Below, one piece after another: positions 8,730-18,759 of a stretch of DNA of 64,000 nucleotides (positions are counted from its first letter, which is position 1; the number at the start of each line of letters is the position of its first letter). Location of the stretch: positions 434,001-498,000 of the forward strand of contig NZ_JACRWE010000004.1 of assembly GCF_014323405.1 (NCBI RefSeq), read 5' to 3'. Source of the DNA: Romboutsia faecis. GTDB taxonomy: Bacteria > Bacillota > Clostridia > Peptostreptococcales > Peptostreptococcaceae. The notes beneath the pieces were generated by a model. That model was not told the DNA's origin and did not search any database. It worked only from the letters and a program-made list of their open reading frames with translations. Both the position numbers and the translations under genes were made by a program.

Positions 8730-9860
8730 ATGAGAAATGAATGCATGGGATTAATAAATTTAGATAAAAAAGGGGCTCCAAGTGTTAGTAAGCTTAGCTA
8801 TGCTAGGCCAATAGCATCTATACCAATAGCAGGTAGATATAGAGTAATAGATTTTACTATTTCTAATATGGTTAACTCAAGAATGACTAATGTAGGGATT
8901 TATGCAAAAGAAAAATATAGATCTCTGACAGATCATTTAGGAAGCGGAAAGGATTGGGACTTAAGTAGAAAAACGGGAGGACTTTGCATACTTAGTCCAG
9001 AGAATACAAAGTACCATAATCAATATGAAGGTAGAAATGGTGATATTTATACGATATTAGCTAATATAGATTACATAGATAAAAGTGAAGAAGAGTACAT
9101 CTTAATAGCTCCAAGTTATATGATTTGTAATATAGATTATTTAGAAGCACTAGAATATCATAAAAAATCTAATAATGATATAACTGTAATTTATAAGAAT
9201 ATAGATAACGCAAATAAAGATTTTAAAGGATGCTTAACGTTAAATTTAGATGGAAATGATAGAGTAATAAATATAGGTAGTAACTTAGGTACATTCCCAA
9301 GAGCTAACATATTTATGGAAATGTATATAATGAGACGTAAAGATTTTGTATCTTGTATATATGAAATAGTTAACTTAGGTACATATTCTTATTTCCAAGA
9401 TTTTATAACTCATGAAATTAATAATATTCAAGTAGGAGCATATGAATTTAAAGGTTATCTAAAGTGTATAAATTCAATTCAAAGCTACTATGAAATGAGT
9501 AAAGAATTATTAGAACCAGAAGTATCGCAAGAACTTCTTTATTCAAATAAAAGAGTATTAACAAAAGAAAAAAATCAGGCACCAACAATATACAAAGAAA
9601 ATGCTAATGTAAAGAACTCATTTATAGCAACAGGCTGCGTAATAGATGGAGTAGTAGAAAATAGTATTATATTTAGAAAGGTTCATATAGGAAAAAATAC
9701 TGTAATAAAAAATTCTGTAGTAATGCAAAACTGTACTATTGAATCTGATGTAGTATTAAGTAATGTTATATTAGATAAAAATATATCAATATCAGAGGGG
9801 AAAGAATTAAGAGGAGACGAAAATTACCCTATGGTTATAGAAAAAAATCTAAGTATATAA
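8730..9860 (+). CDS. glgD: GlgD, non-catalytic partner of ADP-glucose pyrophosphorylase
   Basis: GlgC paralogue of 376 aa. It keeps the fold (SIPIAGRYRVIDFTISNMVNS, then a C-terminal beta-helix) but has lost the catalytic signatures. The P-loop GGxGSR is replaced by LINLDKKGAPSVSK, and the GDH motif by APSYMICNIDY. In other Firmicutes GlgD associates with GlgC and changes its activity and regulation, and the immediate juxtaposition here (2-nt spacing) supports the same role. It should not be annotated as an active adenylyltransferase on its own. Confidence 0.93.
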   Translation: MRNECMGLINLDKKGAPSVSKLSYARPIASIPIAGRYRVIDFTISNMVNSRMTNVGIYAKEKYRSLTDHLGSGKDWDLSRKTGGLCILSPENTKYHNQYEGRNGDIYTILANIDYIDKSEEEYILIAPSYMICNIDYLEALEYHKKSNNDITVIYKNIDNANKDFKGCLTLNLDGNDRVINIGSNLGTFPRANIFMEMYIMRRKDFVSCIYEIVNLGTYSYFQDFITHEINNIQVGAYEFKGYLKCINSIQSYYEMSKELLEPEVSQELLYSNKRVLTKEKNQAPTIYKENANVKNSFIATGCVIDGVVENSIIFRKVHIGKNTVIKNSVVMQNCTIESDVVLSNVILDKNISISEGKELRGDENYPMVIEKNLSI

Positions 9861-9872
9861 GGGGGAAATTTA

Positions 9873-11315
9873 ATGAAGGTTTTTTATGTGACATCAGAGT
9901 GTTGGCCTTTTGTAAAAACTGGAGGATTAGGCGATGTATCATATGCATTGCCTAAAGCCTTAAAAAAAGAAGGGGTAGATGTAAGGGTAATATTACCTAA
10001 ATATTCAACTATACCAACATATTTAAAGGATCAATTAAAAGAAGTAGCTGTATTCAATGTTCAAGTGGGTTGGAGAAATCAATATTGTGGCCTTTTAGAA
10101 ATGGAATTTGAGGGGATTAAATTTTACTTTATAGACAATGAGTATTACTTTAAAAGGGAAGGAGAATATGCTTACCTTTACGGCTATGGAGATGATGCAG
10201 AAAGATTTGCATTTTTCAGTGAAGCTGTATTACAAACTATGGAAAAAATAGATTTTTACCCTGATGTAGTTCATATAAACGATTGGCATACAGGTATGAT
10301 ACCTTTAATATTGAAAAATAGATATAAGAATTTAGATAAATATAAAAATATAAAAACTTTATATACAATACATAATTTACAATACCAAGGTGTATTTGGA
10401 AAAGAAGTGTTGGGAGACTTATTAAATTTATCTGATGAATATTACAATAATGGAGATGTTGAATACTACGGTGGAGTAAGTTTTATGAAATCAGGTATAG
10501 TATTTTCAGATAAGGTAACAACTGTAAGTAAGACTTATGTAGACGAAATACAGACTTCATTCTATGGAGAAAAATTAGATGGATTATTAAGGGCGAATTC
10601 ATATAAATTAGAAGGAATCCTAAATGGAATTGATTATGACATAAATGACCCATCTACTGATCCAAATATTTTCTTCAAATATGATGCCAATAATTTAGAA
10701 AACAAAATTAAGAATAAATTAGAATTACAAAAAATACTAGGATTAGAAGTAAACCCAGATATTCCTATAGTAGGTATAGTATCTAGGCTAGTATCACAAA
10801 AAGGATTTGATTTAATATCTTATATTATGCCAGAGTTAATAAGGGAAGATTTACAGTTAGTAATACTAGGTACAGGAGAACAGCAATATCAATCTATGTT
10901 CAATTACTATAGTTCTCGTTACTGTAAAAAAGTTTCTGCTAGAATAACTTTTGATAGCGGCTTTGCTCAACAAATATACTCTGGTAGTGATATGTTCCTA
11001 ATGCCTTCTTTATTTGAACCTTGTGGAATAGGTCAAATGTTAGCTATGAGATATGGAACATTGCCTATAGTAAGGGAAACTGGAGGTCTTAAGGATACTG
11101 TAGAACCATATAATCAATACACTGGTGAGGGTAATGGATTTAGTTTTGCAAATTATAATGCTCATGAAATGTTGTATTGCATTCAAAAAGCATTAAAAGT
11201 GTATAAGGATAAAGATATGTGGTATAGGCTAGTTGAAAATGCTATGCATACTGATAACAGCTGGAAAAAATCAGCTCAGAAATATATAGAGGCATATCAG
11301 GGGATTCTCAATTAA
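9873..11315 (+). CDS. glgA: Glycogen synthase (ADP-glucose), GT5
   Basis: Extends alpha-1,4-glucan chains from ADP-glucose. 480 aa, GT-B fold. The N-terminal substrate loop KTGGLGDVSYALPKAL includes the conserved Lys-Thr-Gly-Gly. HINDWHTGMIPL and TIHNLQYQG are typical of bacterial GlgA. The C-terminal domain has GIVSRLVSQKGFDL and the GT5 signature PSLFEPCGIGQMLAMRYGT. Twelve bases after glgD with its own AGGGGGAA ribosome binding site, and 9 bases before glgP. Confidence 0.96.
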   Translation: MKVFYVTSECWPFVKTGGLGDVSYALPKALKKEGVDVRVILPKYSTIPTYLKDQLKEVAVFNVQVGWRNQYCGLLEMEFEGIKFYFIDNEYYFKREGEYAYLYGYGDDAERFAFFSEAVLQTMEKIDFYPDVVHINDWHTGMIPLILKNRYKNLDKYKNIKTLYTIHNLQYQGVFGKEVLGDLLNLSDEYYNNGDVEYYGGVSFMKSGIVFSDKVTTVSKTYVDEIQTSFYGEKLDGLLRANSYKLEGILNGIDYDINDPSTDPNIFFKYDANNLENKIKNKLELQKILGLEVNPDIPIVGIVSRLVSQKGFDLISYIMPELIREDLQLVILGTGEQQYQSMFNYYSSRYCKKVSARITFDSGFAQQIYSGSDMFLMPSLFEPCGIGQMLAMRYGTLPIVRETGGLKDTVEPYNQYTGEGNGFSFANYNAHEMLYCIQKALKVYKDKDMWYRLVENAMHTDNSWKKSAQKYIEAYQGILN

Positions 11316-11324
11316 AGGAGAGAT

Positions 11325-13775
11325 TTGATGATCACAATTAGCAAAAGGAAATTCAAACAGTACTTTGAAAGTAAGATGTATAGTTTATATGCACAACCTA
11401 TAAATGAAGCTAGTAATGAACAGCATTTAAATGTTCTAGCAAGTGTATTAAAAGATCTTATTGCTAAAAAATGGGTGGACACAAAGATTGATACAGAAAA
11501 AGAAGTATATTATTTTTCAATAGAATTTTTATTAGGAAGACAATTAAAATCCAACCTGTTGAACCTAGGAGTGGAAAATAGCATTAGAGAAGGATTAAAA
11601 GAATTAGGCATAAATCTAGATGATTTAATCCAATCAGAAGTTGATCCAGCTCTAGGAAACGGCGGTCTAGGAAGATTAGCCGCTTGTTTCTTAGACTCTA
11701 TGGCATCTGTAGGTATGAGTGGGCATGGATATGGAATAAGATACAAATATGGATTATTTAAACAAAAGTTTGTAAATGGTTGCCAGGTTGAAGTTCCTGA
11801 TAACTGGCTGACTCAAGGAAACTATTTATGGGAAGTAGTTAGACCAAATAAGGCGATTCTAGTAAAGTTTGAAGGGGATGTATATTTAGAAGAGCATGAT
11901 GGTAATTTGAAAGTTATTCATAAAAATTATATTCCAGTAATGGCTATGCCTTATGATATACCTATAATTGGTTATAGAAATAATAGTGTGAATACACTAA
12001 GGTTATGGAAAAGTGAAATACCTAGACGCGATTTTGGCCAAACAACAGCAAATGCAAAAAATTACTCAGGAAGTTACGAAGAAGCTTTAAATTATAAATA
12101 CTATACAGAAGAGATATCTCAAGTATTATATCCAAATGACTCTAACTATGCAGGAAGACTACTTAGACTAAAACAAGAGTATTTCTTTGTAAGTGCAGGG
12201 ATACAAGATATTTATAGAAAGTATAAAAAGCATAAGCTTAATATACATGAACTTCATAAAAAGGTTGCTATTCATATAAATGATACCCATCCAGCACTTT
12301 GTGTACCAGAACTTATGAGAATATTATTAGACATAGAAGGACTTTCATGGGATGAAGCATGGAATATAACTATAAATACTATATCTTATACAAATCATAC
12401 TATAATGGCAGAGGCTATGGAAAAATGGCCAGTAGAAATGATGAAAAAATTACTGCCAAGAATTTATATGATAGTAGAGGAAATAAATAAGAGATATTTA
12501 AGTTATTTAAATAGTAAGTATTCTGATCAAAATAAAATCCGTAGAATGAGTATTATTAATAATGGAAATATAAATATGGCTAACTTATGTATAGCATCAA
12601 GTTATAGCGTTAATGGTGTTGCTAAACTTCATACGACATTATTAGAAAAAGAAGTATTAAAAGATTTTTATGATGATACACCTTATAAGTTTAATAATAA
12701 AACCAATGGAATAGCTCATAGAAGATGGCTAATGAGTGCTAACCCAGAACTTAGTGGGTTAATTACAAATTTAATTGGTGAGGAATGGAAGACAGATACT
12801 TTTAAATTAAAAGAATTAGAGAATTATAAAAATGATAATCATGTGCTAGATAGGTTAGATGAAATAAAATATAATAATAAGGTTTTGCTATCTAATTATA
12901 TAATGGATAAATATGATATAGATGTAGATCCAAATTCTATATTTGATGTACAGGTAAAAAGATTACATGCATATAAGCGACAGTTATTAAATTTAATTAA
13001 TATTATGACGTTATATCATAAAATATTGGATAATCCAGATATGGATATAGAACCTAGAACCTTTATATTTGGAGCTAAAGCAGCTCCTGGATATTATCTA
13101 GCCAAATGCATAATAAAGGTAATAAATTCTGTAGCTGATTTAATTAATAATGATCCTAGAGTAAGAGGAAAGTTAAAAGTAGTATTTATAGAAAATTATG
13201 GAGTTTCATTGGCAGAATTAATAATTCCAGCTGCAAACGTAAGTGAACAAATTTCAACAACTACAAAGGAAGCATCAGGAACTAGTAATATGAAATTTAT
13301 GATGAATGGTGCTATAACAATGGCTACGTTAGATGGAGCAAATGTAGAAATTCATGAGTTGATTGGAAAAGAAAATATGTTTTTATTTGGTTTAACAGCA
13401 GAAGAAGTATTAAACTACAATAAAAATGGAGGATATTCTTCAATTGACTTATATCATACTGATTTGGGGTTAAAGCAAGTTGTAGATGATTTAATTAATG
13501 GATTTATACCTAATTTAGGTAAAGAAGGAAGAGAGGTTTACGACTCTTTAATAACATATAATGATGAGTACTTTGTACTTAGAGATGCAAAGGACTATGA
13601 AAGAGCTCAAAGAGAATTAAGTGAGCTTTATAAGAAAAAATATGATTGGAATAGAATGTCTTTAATAAATATAGCAAATTCTGGTGTATTCTCAAGCGAT
13701 AGAACGATAAAAGAATATGGCAGGGATATTTGGTTTAGAGGGTGTGAGATAAATGAGGAATTTAATAAACTATAA
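11325..13775 (+). CDS. glgP: Glycogen/starch phosphorylase, GT35
   Basis: Degrades glycogen to glucose-1-phosphate using pyridoxal phosphate. 816 aa, the usual bacterial length. Motifs seen include YFSIEFLLGRQLKSNLLNLG, PALGNGGLGRLAACFLDSMA, the QVKRLHAYKRQLLN segment and the cofactor site EASGTSNMKFMMNG, where the Schiff-base lysine is K657. Starts at ATG 11325 after AAAGGAGAG. Its end overlaps the next gene by 23 bases, implying coupled translation. Synthesis and breakdown enzymes share one transcript, so flux is probably controlled at the enzyme level. Confidence 0.96.
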   Translation: MMITISKRKFKQYFESKMYSLYAQPINEASNEQHLNVLASVLKDLIAKKWVDTKIDTEKEVYYFSIEFLLGRQLKSNLLNLGVENSIREGLKELGINLDDLIQSEVDPALGNGGLGRLAACFLDSMASVGMSGHGYGIRYKYGLFKQKFVNGCQVEVPDNWLTQGNYLWEVVRPNKAILVKFEGDVYLEEHDGNLKVIHKNYIPVMAMPYDIPIIGYRNNSVNTLRLWKSEIPRRDFGQTTANAKNYSGSYEEALNYKYYTEEISQVLYPNDSNYAGRLLRLKQEYFFVSAGIQDIYRKYKKHKLNIHELHKKVAIHINDTHPALCVPELMRILLDIEGLSWDEAWNITINTISYTNHTIMAEAMEKWPVEMMKKLLPRIYMIVEEINKRYLSYLNSKYSDQNKIRRMSIINNGNINMANLCIASSYSVNGVAKLHTTLLEKEVLKDFYDDTPYKFNNKTNGIAHRRWLMSANPELSGLITNLIGEEWKTDTFKLKELENYKNDNHVLDRLDEIKYNNKVLLSNYIMDKYDIDVDPNSIFDVQVKRLHAYKRQLLNLINIMTLYHKILDNPDMDIEPRTFIFGAKAAPGYYLAKCIIKVINSVADLINNDPRVRGKLKVVFIENYGVSLAELIIPAANVSEQISTTTKEASGTSNMKFMMNGAITMATLDGANVEIHELIGKENMFLFGLTAEEVLNYNKNGGYSSIDLYHTDLGLKQVVDDLINGFIPNLGKEGREVYDSLITYNDEYFVLRDAKDYERAQRELSELYKKKYDWNRMSLINIANSGVFSSDRTIKEYGRDIWFRGCEINEEFNKL

Positions 13776-15669
13776 TTCTTGGGATGAAAAGTTCAAGGCT
13801 CCATTTGGAGCCTTGAATCTTAAGGAAGAAGGAATTATAAATGTAGTTTCAAATAAAAACTATGATGTATACAATATATCAATGGTAATTTTGGGGGAAA
13901 ATGAAGATTTAAGTACTTTTTTATATGATAAGATAGAACTAAAAGAAATGCAAAATATAGACAATGAGAAAACTTTTCATTGTAAAATAAAGCCTTTTGA
14001 AAAAACAGGTTTATACTTTTACTATTTTGAAGTTGATGCTAATATAGATGGAAATGTACAAAAATTGTTTTATGGAAAGAGTAAAGAAGATGGACAAGCT
14101 TTTGAATATTCATATGAAGGAGTAAATAAATATCAAATAACAGTATATGATGATGTAAATGTTCCAACTTGGTATAAAGAGGGGATATTATATCACATAT
14201 TTGTGGATAGATTCAATAATGGTAATAGAAATGATAAACTTAGTAATCCTAAGAAAAATACTTTTATGTATGCAAATTGGGATGATGATCCAATGTACAT
14301 AAAGGACAAAAATGGAGATATAATTAGATGGGATTTCTATGGAGGAAACCTAAAGGGAATAATAAATAAATTAGGTTATTTAAAGAAATTAGGTGTAAGT
14401 ATAATATACTTAAGCCCTATATTTGAAGCATCTAGCAACCATAAGTATGATACAGGTGACTATAAGAATATCGATCCTATGTTTGGTGATGAAGAAATAT
14501 TTGCCGAACTTATAGAAAAAGCTAATGCGAGAGGTATATCTATAATACTAGATGGTGTATTTAATCATACAGGAGCAGATAGCAAATATTTTAATAAATA
14601 TGGGAATTATGATAGCCTAGGTGCATATCAATCTAAAGATTCTGAATATGCCTCTTGGTACAATTTCAAAGAATTTCCTAATGAATATGAGAGTTGGTGG
14701 GGTATAAAAGCGCTACCAAATGTAAATGAACTAGACCCATCTTACATGGATTATATCATGTATGATGAAGATAGTGTAATTAAGAAGTGGACAAGTATGG
14801 GTGTAAAAGGATGGAGACTTGATGTAGCAGATGAGCTTCCTACGAAATTTATCAAAGAATTAAGAAAAGAGCTAAAGTCTGTAGATAAAGAGGCTATATT
14901 GGCTGGAGAAGTTTGGGAAGATGCGTCTAACAAAATAAGCTACAATAAAAGAAGAAATTATCTTACTGGAGGTCAATTAGACTCAGTACTAGGATATCCT
15001 TTTAGAAAAAATATAGTATCATTTTTAAAAGGAGAGTGTACTTCTTTTGAATTAACAAATAGTTATATGGAAGTAAAAGAGAATTATCCGAATGAATCAT
15101 TTAAAGCTAATTTAAACTTACTTGGAACACATGATGTAAAGAGAATTAAAACTGAATTAGATTGCGATAAAGATATGGTTAAGTTAGCTGTTATCACACA
15201 AATGACTTTTGAAGGGATTCCTTATATTTATTATGGTGATGAAGCCGGATTAGAAGGTAATACTGATCCTGACAATAGAAGAACATATCCGTGGAAAAAT
15301 GAAGATGAGGATATGGTTGAATTTTATAAAAATGCTATAAGTACAAGAAAGAAACACTTAAATTTAACTTATGGTGATACTAAGTTCTTATATACAAATA
15401 ATAACGATGTGTTTGGTTATATTAGATATGATAAAAATTTAGAAGAAGAAGATTTATTAATATTGATAAATAGATCGGAAAATGAACAAAATATAACTAT
15501 GGATTTAGACGCAGATACTTTAGAAGAACTACCTATAAAATATATACCGAAAAAGTATGGAGAATTAATAGAAAAGGAAGATGGGTTATTTAATAAGGGG
15601 TTATTTAATATCCAAATCAAAGAAAAATCCTTTAGAATATTTACTTTAAAAAATAATATAGAAAAATAA
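13753..15669 (+). CDS. GH13 alpha-amylase/neopullulanase-like alpha-glycosidase
   Basis: Cytoplasmic alpha-glucan hydrolase (638 aa, no signal peptide) closing the glycogen operon. An N-terminal beta-sandwich (about residues 1-130) resembles that of maltogenic amylase or neopullulanase types. The barrel begins GILYHIFVDRFNNG and has DGVFNHTG (region I), GWRLDVADELP (nucleophile Asp), ILAGEVWED (acid/base Glu) and LLGTHDVKR (region IV). It probably trims branches or limit dextrins left by phosphorylase, doing the job of GlgX, which is absent. The start overlaps the glgP stop by 23 bases and has AGAGGGTGTGAG as ribosome binding site within glgP. The exact specificity (pullulan, cyclodextrin, alpha-1,6) is not decided by sequence. 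Confidence 0.9.
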   Translation: MRNLINYNSWDEKFKAPFGALNLKEEGIINVVSNKNYDVYNISMVILGENEDLSTFLYDKIELKEMQNIDNEKTFHCKIKPFEKTGLYFYYFEVDANIDGNVQKLFYGKSKEDGQAFEYSYEGVNKYQITVYDDVNVPTWYKEGILYHIFVDRFNNGNRNDKLSNPKKNTFMYANWDDDPMYIKDKNGDIIRWDFYGGNLKGIINKLGYLKKLGVSIIYLSPIFEASSNHKYDTGDYKNIDPMFGDEEIFAELIEKANARGISIILDGVFNHTGADSKYFNKYGNYDSLGAYQSKDSEYASWYNFKEFPNEYESWWGIKALPNVNELDPSYMDYIMYDEDSVIKKWTSMGVKGWRLDVADELPTKFIKELRKELKSVDKEAILAGEVWEDASNKISYNKRRNYLTGGQLDSVLGYPFRKNIVSFLKGECTSFELTNSYMEVKENYPNESFKANLNLLGTHDVKRIKTELDCDKDMVKLAVITQMTFEGIPYIYYGDEAGLEGNTDPDNRRTYPWKNEDEDMVEFYKNAISTRKKHLNLTYGDTKFLYTNNNDVFGYIRYDKNLEEEDLLILINRSENEQNITMDLDADTLEELPIKYIPKKYGELIEKEDGLFNKGLFNIQIKEKSFRIFTLKNNIEK

Positions 15670-15706
15670 TAAAAAAGCCGCTATATAGTGGCTTTTTTAT
15701 TATTTT
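15664..15706. terminator. Bidirectional intrinsic terminator between the glycogen operon and ssb
   Basis: A run of A, then AGCC, CTATATAG and GGCT, then a run of T. It is near-symmetrical, so it works for the + strand glycogen operon and the - strand ssb gene. The distal end lies close to both stop codons. Confidence 0.9.
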
Positions 15707-15716
15707 TCTATATTAT

Positions 15717-16142
15717 TTAGAATGGAATTTCATCATCATATATTTCTAATGTATTATTTGAGGTAGAAGATTCTTCGAATAATTGAGATGCATCATAATA
15801 ATTTTTATTATTTGAGTTTTTACTTGTATTATCTAAGAATTTTATTTCGTTAGCTCTAACCTTAGTTATACTTTTATTATCTCCTTCTGGAGTTTGATAT
15901 TTATCTATTCTTAGGCAACCATCAACAGCAATCAATCTGCCTTTTTGTAAGTATTGTCCGCAAATTTCTGCTTTTTTACCCCAAATTTCAATATTTATGA
16001 AATCAGATTCTACTACACCGTTTTTTGTTTTATAATTTCTACTTACTGCTATTCTAAAGTTAGCAACAGGACTATTAGATTCTCCTACATATTTTAGTTC
16101 TGGATCATTTACTAATCTTCCGATTAATACAATATTATTCAT
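15717..16142 (-). CDS. ssb: Single-stranded DNA-binding protein
   Basis: 141-aa SSB: OB fold starting MNNIVLIGRLVNDPELKY with NFRIAVSRNY and FINIEIWGKKAEICGQYLQKGRLIAVDG, a short Asn-rich linker, and the acidic tip DDEIPF that binds partner proteins. The ribosome binding site AGGTGG precedes the ATG on the minus strand. It stands alone, not between rpsF and rpsR, so it may be a second SSB beside a chromosomal replication copy. A role in repair, recombination or competence is possible but not shown. Confidence 0.95.
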   Translation of the reverse strand: MNNIVLIGRLVNDPELKYVGESNSPVANFRIAVSRNYKTKNGVVESDFINIEIWGKKAEICGQYLQKGRLIAVDGCLRIDKYQTPEGDNKSITKVRANEIKFLDNTSKNSNNKNYYDASQLFEESSTSNNTLEIYDDEIPF

Positions 16143-16451
16143 TTAACCACCTCAATAAATTTAATATTATTTATATTAGAATTTTAGACAAATAAGATTT
16201 TTTATATACCAATTATTTACAAAAATAATACGAAGTTTTTTTATTAAAAACTTTTCTTAAGTTCGCATTAAAAAGAAGTGCAAAAAAATATTATACATAA
16301 TTAAATAAAGTTAAAAAAGAATATAACTTAATAAAATTAAATAAAAACAGCTATAACAAAACTCTAAATTAAATTTTTAATGTAATTCATAAGAATATAG
16401 AGTATAATAAATTTGTAAGAAATAAAAATGTTCGAATGAGGGGAAATAAAT
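16143..16451. promoter_or_regulatory. Divergent intergenic region between ssb and a dicarboxylate symporter
   Basis: 309 bases, extremely AT-rich, with no open frame of note. A TATAAT at 16403-16408, about 45 bases before the symporter start, is a plausible -10 element, but no convincing -35 is present at 17-18 bases. The ssb promoter should lie on the other strand in the left half, but no clear match was found. Confidence 0.4.
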
Positions 16452-17723
16452 ATGAATAAAAAGATAACATTAACTAGCAAAATATTGATAGGTTTATTAT
16501 TAGGATTTGTATTTGGATTAATATTAAAACAAGTACCAGAAGGCCTTATAAAAAATACCATATTACTTGATGGGGTTTTAAAGATTATAGGCAATGGATT
16601 TACATCAGCTATAAAAATGATGGTAGTACCATTAGTATTTGTATCTTTAGTATGTGGAACATCATCAATGGGAGATGTTAAAAGATTAGGAAGAATTGGT
16701 GGAAAAACTATGCTTTTCTATCTAGGTACAACAGCTATTGCAATAATAATATCTTTAGTTCTAGGTAGTGCATTAAAACCAGGTGTTGGATTGGATATGA
16801 GTGGTATAGTTTCTGGAGAAGTTGCTATAGGAGAATCTAAATCTCTAGTAGATATTATTTTAAATATAATACCTACAAATCCAATTGCTTCATTAGCAAA
16901 TGGGGAGATGTTACAAGTTATATTTTTTGCAATGCTTTTAGGAATAGCGATGAGTATAGTAGGTAAGAAAGCGGAACCAGTAAGAGTTATATTTGAAAGC
17001 GCAAATGAAATTTGTATGAAGATGGTTAACTTAATAATGTTATTTGCTCCATATGGTGTATTTGCCTTAGTTTGTAATACTTTTGCAACAGTTGGAACAG
17101 ATGCAATATTTGCGTTAGTAAAATATATATCAATAGTATTATTAGGTTTATTAATACATGTTACTGTAGTTTATGGCGGAATATTTAAGATAATAACTAG
17201 ACAAAAAATAAAGCCATTTATAAATAAATTTAGTAGAGTAGCGGCAATTACTTTTTCAACAGCTTCAAGTAATGCTTCTGTACCAGCTAGTTTAGAGATA
17301 ATGGAAGAGTTAGGTGTAAGTAAAAGTGTTAGATCATTTACAATACCAATGGGAGCAACTATTAATATGGATGGAACTGCCATAATGCAAGGTATAGCAG
17401 CACTATTTATAGCTCAAATATATCAAGTTGATTTAGGTATGAATGATATGATTACAATAGTTCTTACAGCAACATTGGCTTCTATTGGCACAGCTGGAGT
17501 GCCTGGTGTTGGTATGATAATGCTATCTATGGTATTACAATCAGTAGGATTACCATTAGAAGGTATTGGACTTATAATGGGCGTAGAGAGAATTATAGAT
17601 ATGTTTAGAACTACGGTAAATGTGATGGGGGATAATATTTGTACGTTGATTATAGCAAATAGTGAAAAAGAAATAGATTTAGAAGTATATAATAAAGAAG
17701 AATCAATAAAAAGCTTAGTATAA
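16452..17723 (+). CDS. Dicarboxylate/amino acid:cation symporter (DAACS family)
   Basis: Secondary transporter of the glutamate/aspartate/C4-dicarboxylate type, 423 aa, with about eight membrane helices and two re-entrant loops. The family signatures are clear: a serine-rich loop STASSNASVPASLE (HP1), the TM7 motif MGATINMDGTAIMQG, and the HP2 motif GTAGVPGVGM. It takes up an acidic amino acid or serine/threonine coupled to Na+ or H+. The substrate is not fixed by these motifs. Monocistronic, with AGGGGA before ATG and a strong terminator after. Confidence 0.9.
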   Translation: MNKKITLTSKILIGLLLGFVFGLILKQVPEGLIKNTILLDGVLKIIGNGFTSAIKMMVVPLVFVSLVCGTSSMGDVKRLGRIGGKTMLFYLGTTAIAIIISLVLGSALKPGVGLDMSGIVSGEVAIGESKSLVDIILNIIPTNPIASLANGEMLQVIFFAMLLGIAMSIVGKKAEPVRVIFESANEICMKMVNLIMLFAPYGVFALVCNTFATVGTDAIFALVKYISIVLLGLLIHVTVVYGGIFKIITRQKIKPFINKFSRVAAITFSTASSNASVPASLEIMEELGVSKSVRSFTIPMGATINMDGTAIMQGIAALFIAQIYQVDLGMNDMITIVLTATLASIGTAGVPGVGMIMLSMVLQSVGLPLEGIGLIMGVERIIDMFRTTVNVMGDNICTLIIANSEKEIDLEVYNKEESIKSLV

Positions 17724-17760
17724 GATAATTAAAATTTATTAAAAAATATGGATCGGATAA

Positions 17761-17799
17761 AATAAATAGGATATCTCATTTGGAGATATCCTATTTATG
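17761..17799 (+). terminator. Intrinsic terminator of the DAACS symporter gene
   Basis: A perfect 16-bp stem (17762-17777 with 17783-17798) and a 5-nt loop. The distal arm ends TATTTATGTTGT. Confidence 0.8.
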
Positions 17800-17847
17800 T
17801 TGTAAAATATACAATAAAATATAAACTAAAAAATAGGGAGAAGTCAT

Positions 17848-18693
17848 ATGAGTACATATTTTACTATAGGAGAAGTATCAAAGTTATTTAATTTACCAAT
17901 TAAAACTCTTAGATATTATGATGAAAAAGGAGTGCTAAAGCCTGCATATATAAATCCAAGTACTAATTATAGATATTATTCGAGAGAACAGTTTATAAGT
18001 ATAGATATAATAAAATATTGTAAGCTAATAGGTATGTCCTTAGAAGAAATAAAAGAGCTTATAAATTCGGATAGCTCAATAGAGATAATGATAAATAATA
18101 TGAATAAGCAAAGTGAATTATTAAAAAGGAAAATAAAAGAACTAACAGATGTAAAAACATATTTAGATGATATAAAAAATAGTGTTGAAGAAATACTTGA
18201 ATATGAGATAAATAAAGTAATAATTAGGAGAAATAAAGAAAGAAAAAATATAAGATTTGACTTAGAATATGATAAGGTAGAGGAATTAGAGCTTTACTTA
18301 AGAAAAGTAATTTTATATTTAGAGGAGAGATACAATGATGTTTATCCTTTATTAGGAGTTATAGCACCGTATAACAATGTAAAAAATAGGGGAGAAATAA
18401 AATATAGCTGCGTATGCGATTTTACAGATAGAGGTATTAAGAATAAAGAAAGTAATAATCTAAATGGAGTAGAAATAATAACTCCAGGAGGTAACTATAT
18501 AACGATATTCTTTGATGATAATTGGGAAAATATAAATAAATACTATTATAAAATTATGGATTATATTGAAGAAAATAATATTGAAGTAGAAGGCGATTTT
18601 AATGAAGTTTGGACAATGCCTAGAGTGGATTCTAATGGAAAAGAAAAAACATTTGGATATATAGAAATACTTATAAAAAATAATGATAAGTAA
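17848..18693 (+). CDS. MerR-family transcriptional regulator (BltR/BmrR type)
   Basis: 281 aa. The N-terminal winged helix-turn-helix is typical: FTIGEVSKLFNLPIKTLRYYDEKG, then a second wing ending YRYYSREQF (residues 4-70). A dimerisation helix follows (about 75-120). The C-terminal ~150 residues look like a GyrI-like ligand-binding domain (GVIAPYN, GGNYITIFFDD, EVWTMPRVD). MerR proteins twist promoters with an over-long spacer in response to a drug or other effector. The gene lies 66 bases before a MATE exporter on the same strand, so it most likely senses a compound that the pump removes. Confidence 0.85.
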   Translation: MSTYFTIGEVSKLFNLPIKTLRYYDEKGVLKPAYINPSTNYRYYSREQFISIDIIKYCKLIGMSLEEIKELINSDSSIEIMINNMNKQSELLKRKIKELTDVKTYLDDIKNSVEEILEYEINKVIIRRNKERKNIRFDLEYDKVEELELYLRKVILYLEERYNDVYPLLGVIAPYNNVKNRGEIKYSCVCDFTDRGIKNKESNNLNGVEIITPGGNYITIFFDDNWENINKYYYKIMDYIEENNIEVEGDFNEVWTMPRVDSNGKEKTFGYIEILIKNNDK

Positions 18694-18759
18694 TTGACTC
18701 TCCATCAACTAGATACTTTATAATTTAAAATATGAGAATGAGAAAGGAGATTATAAAGT

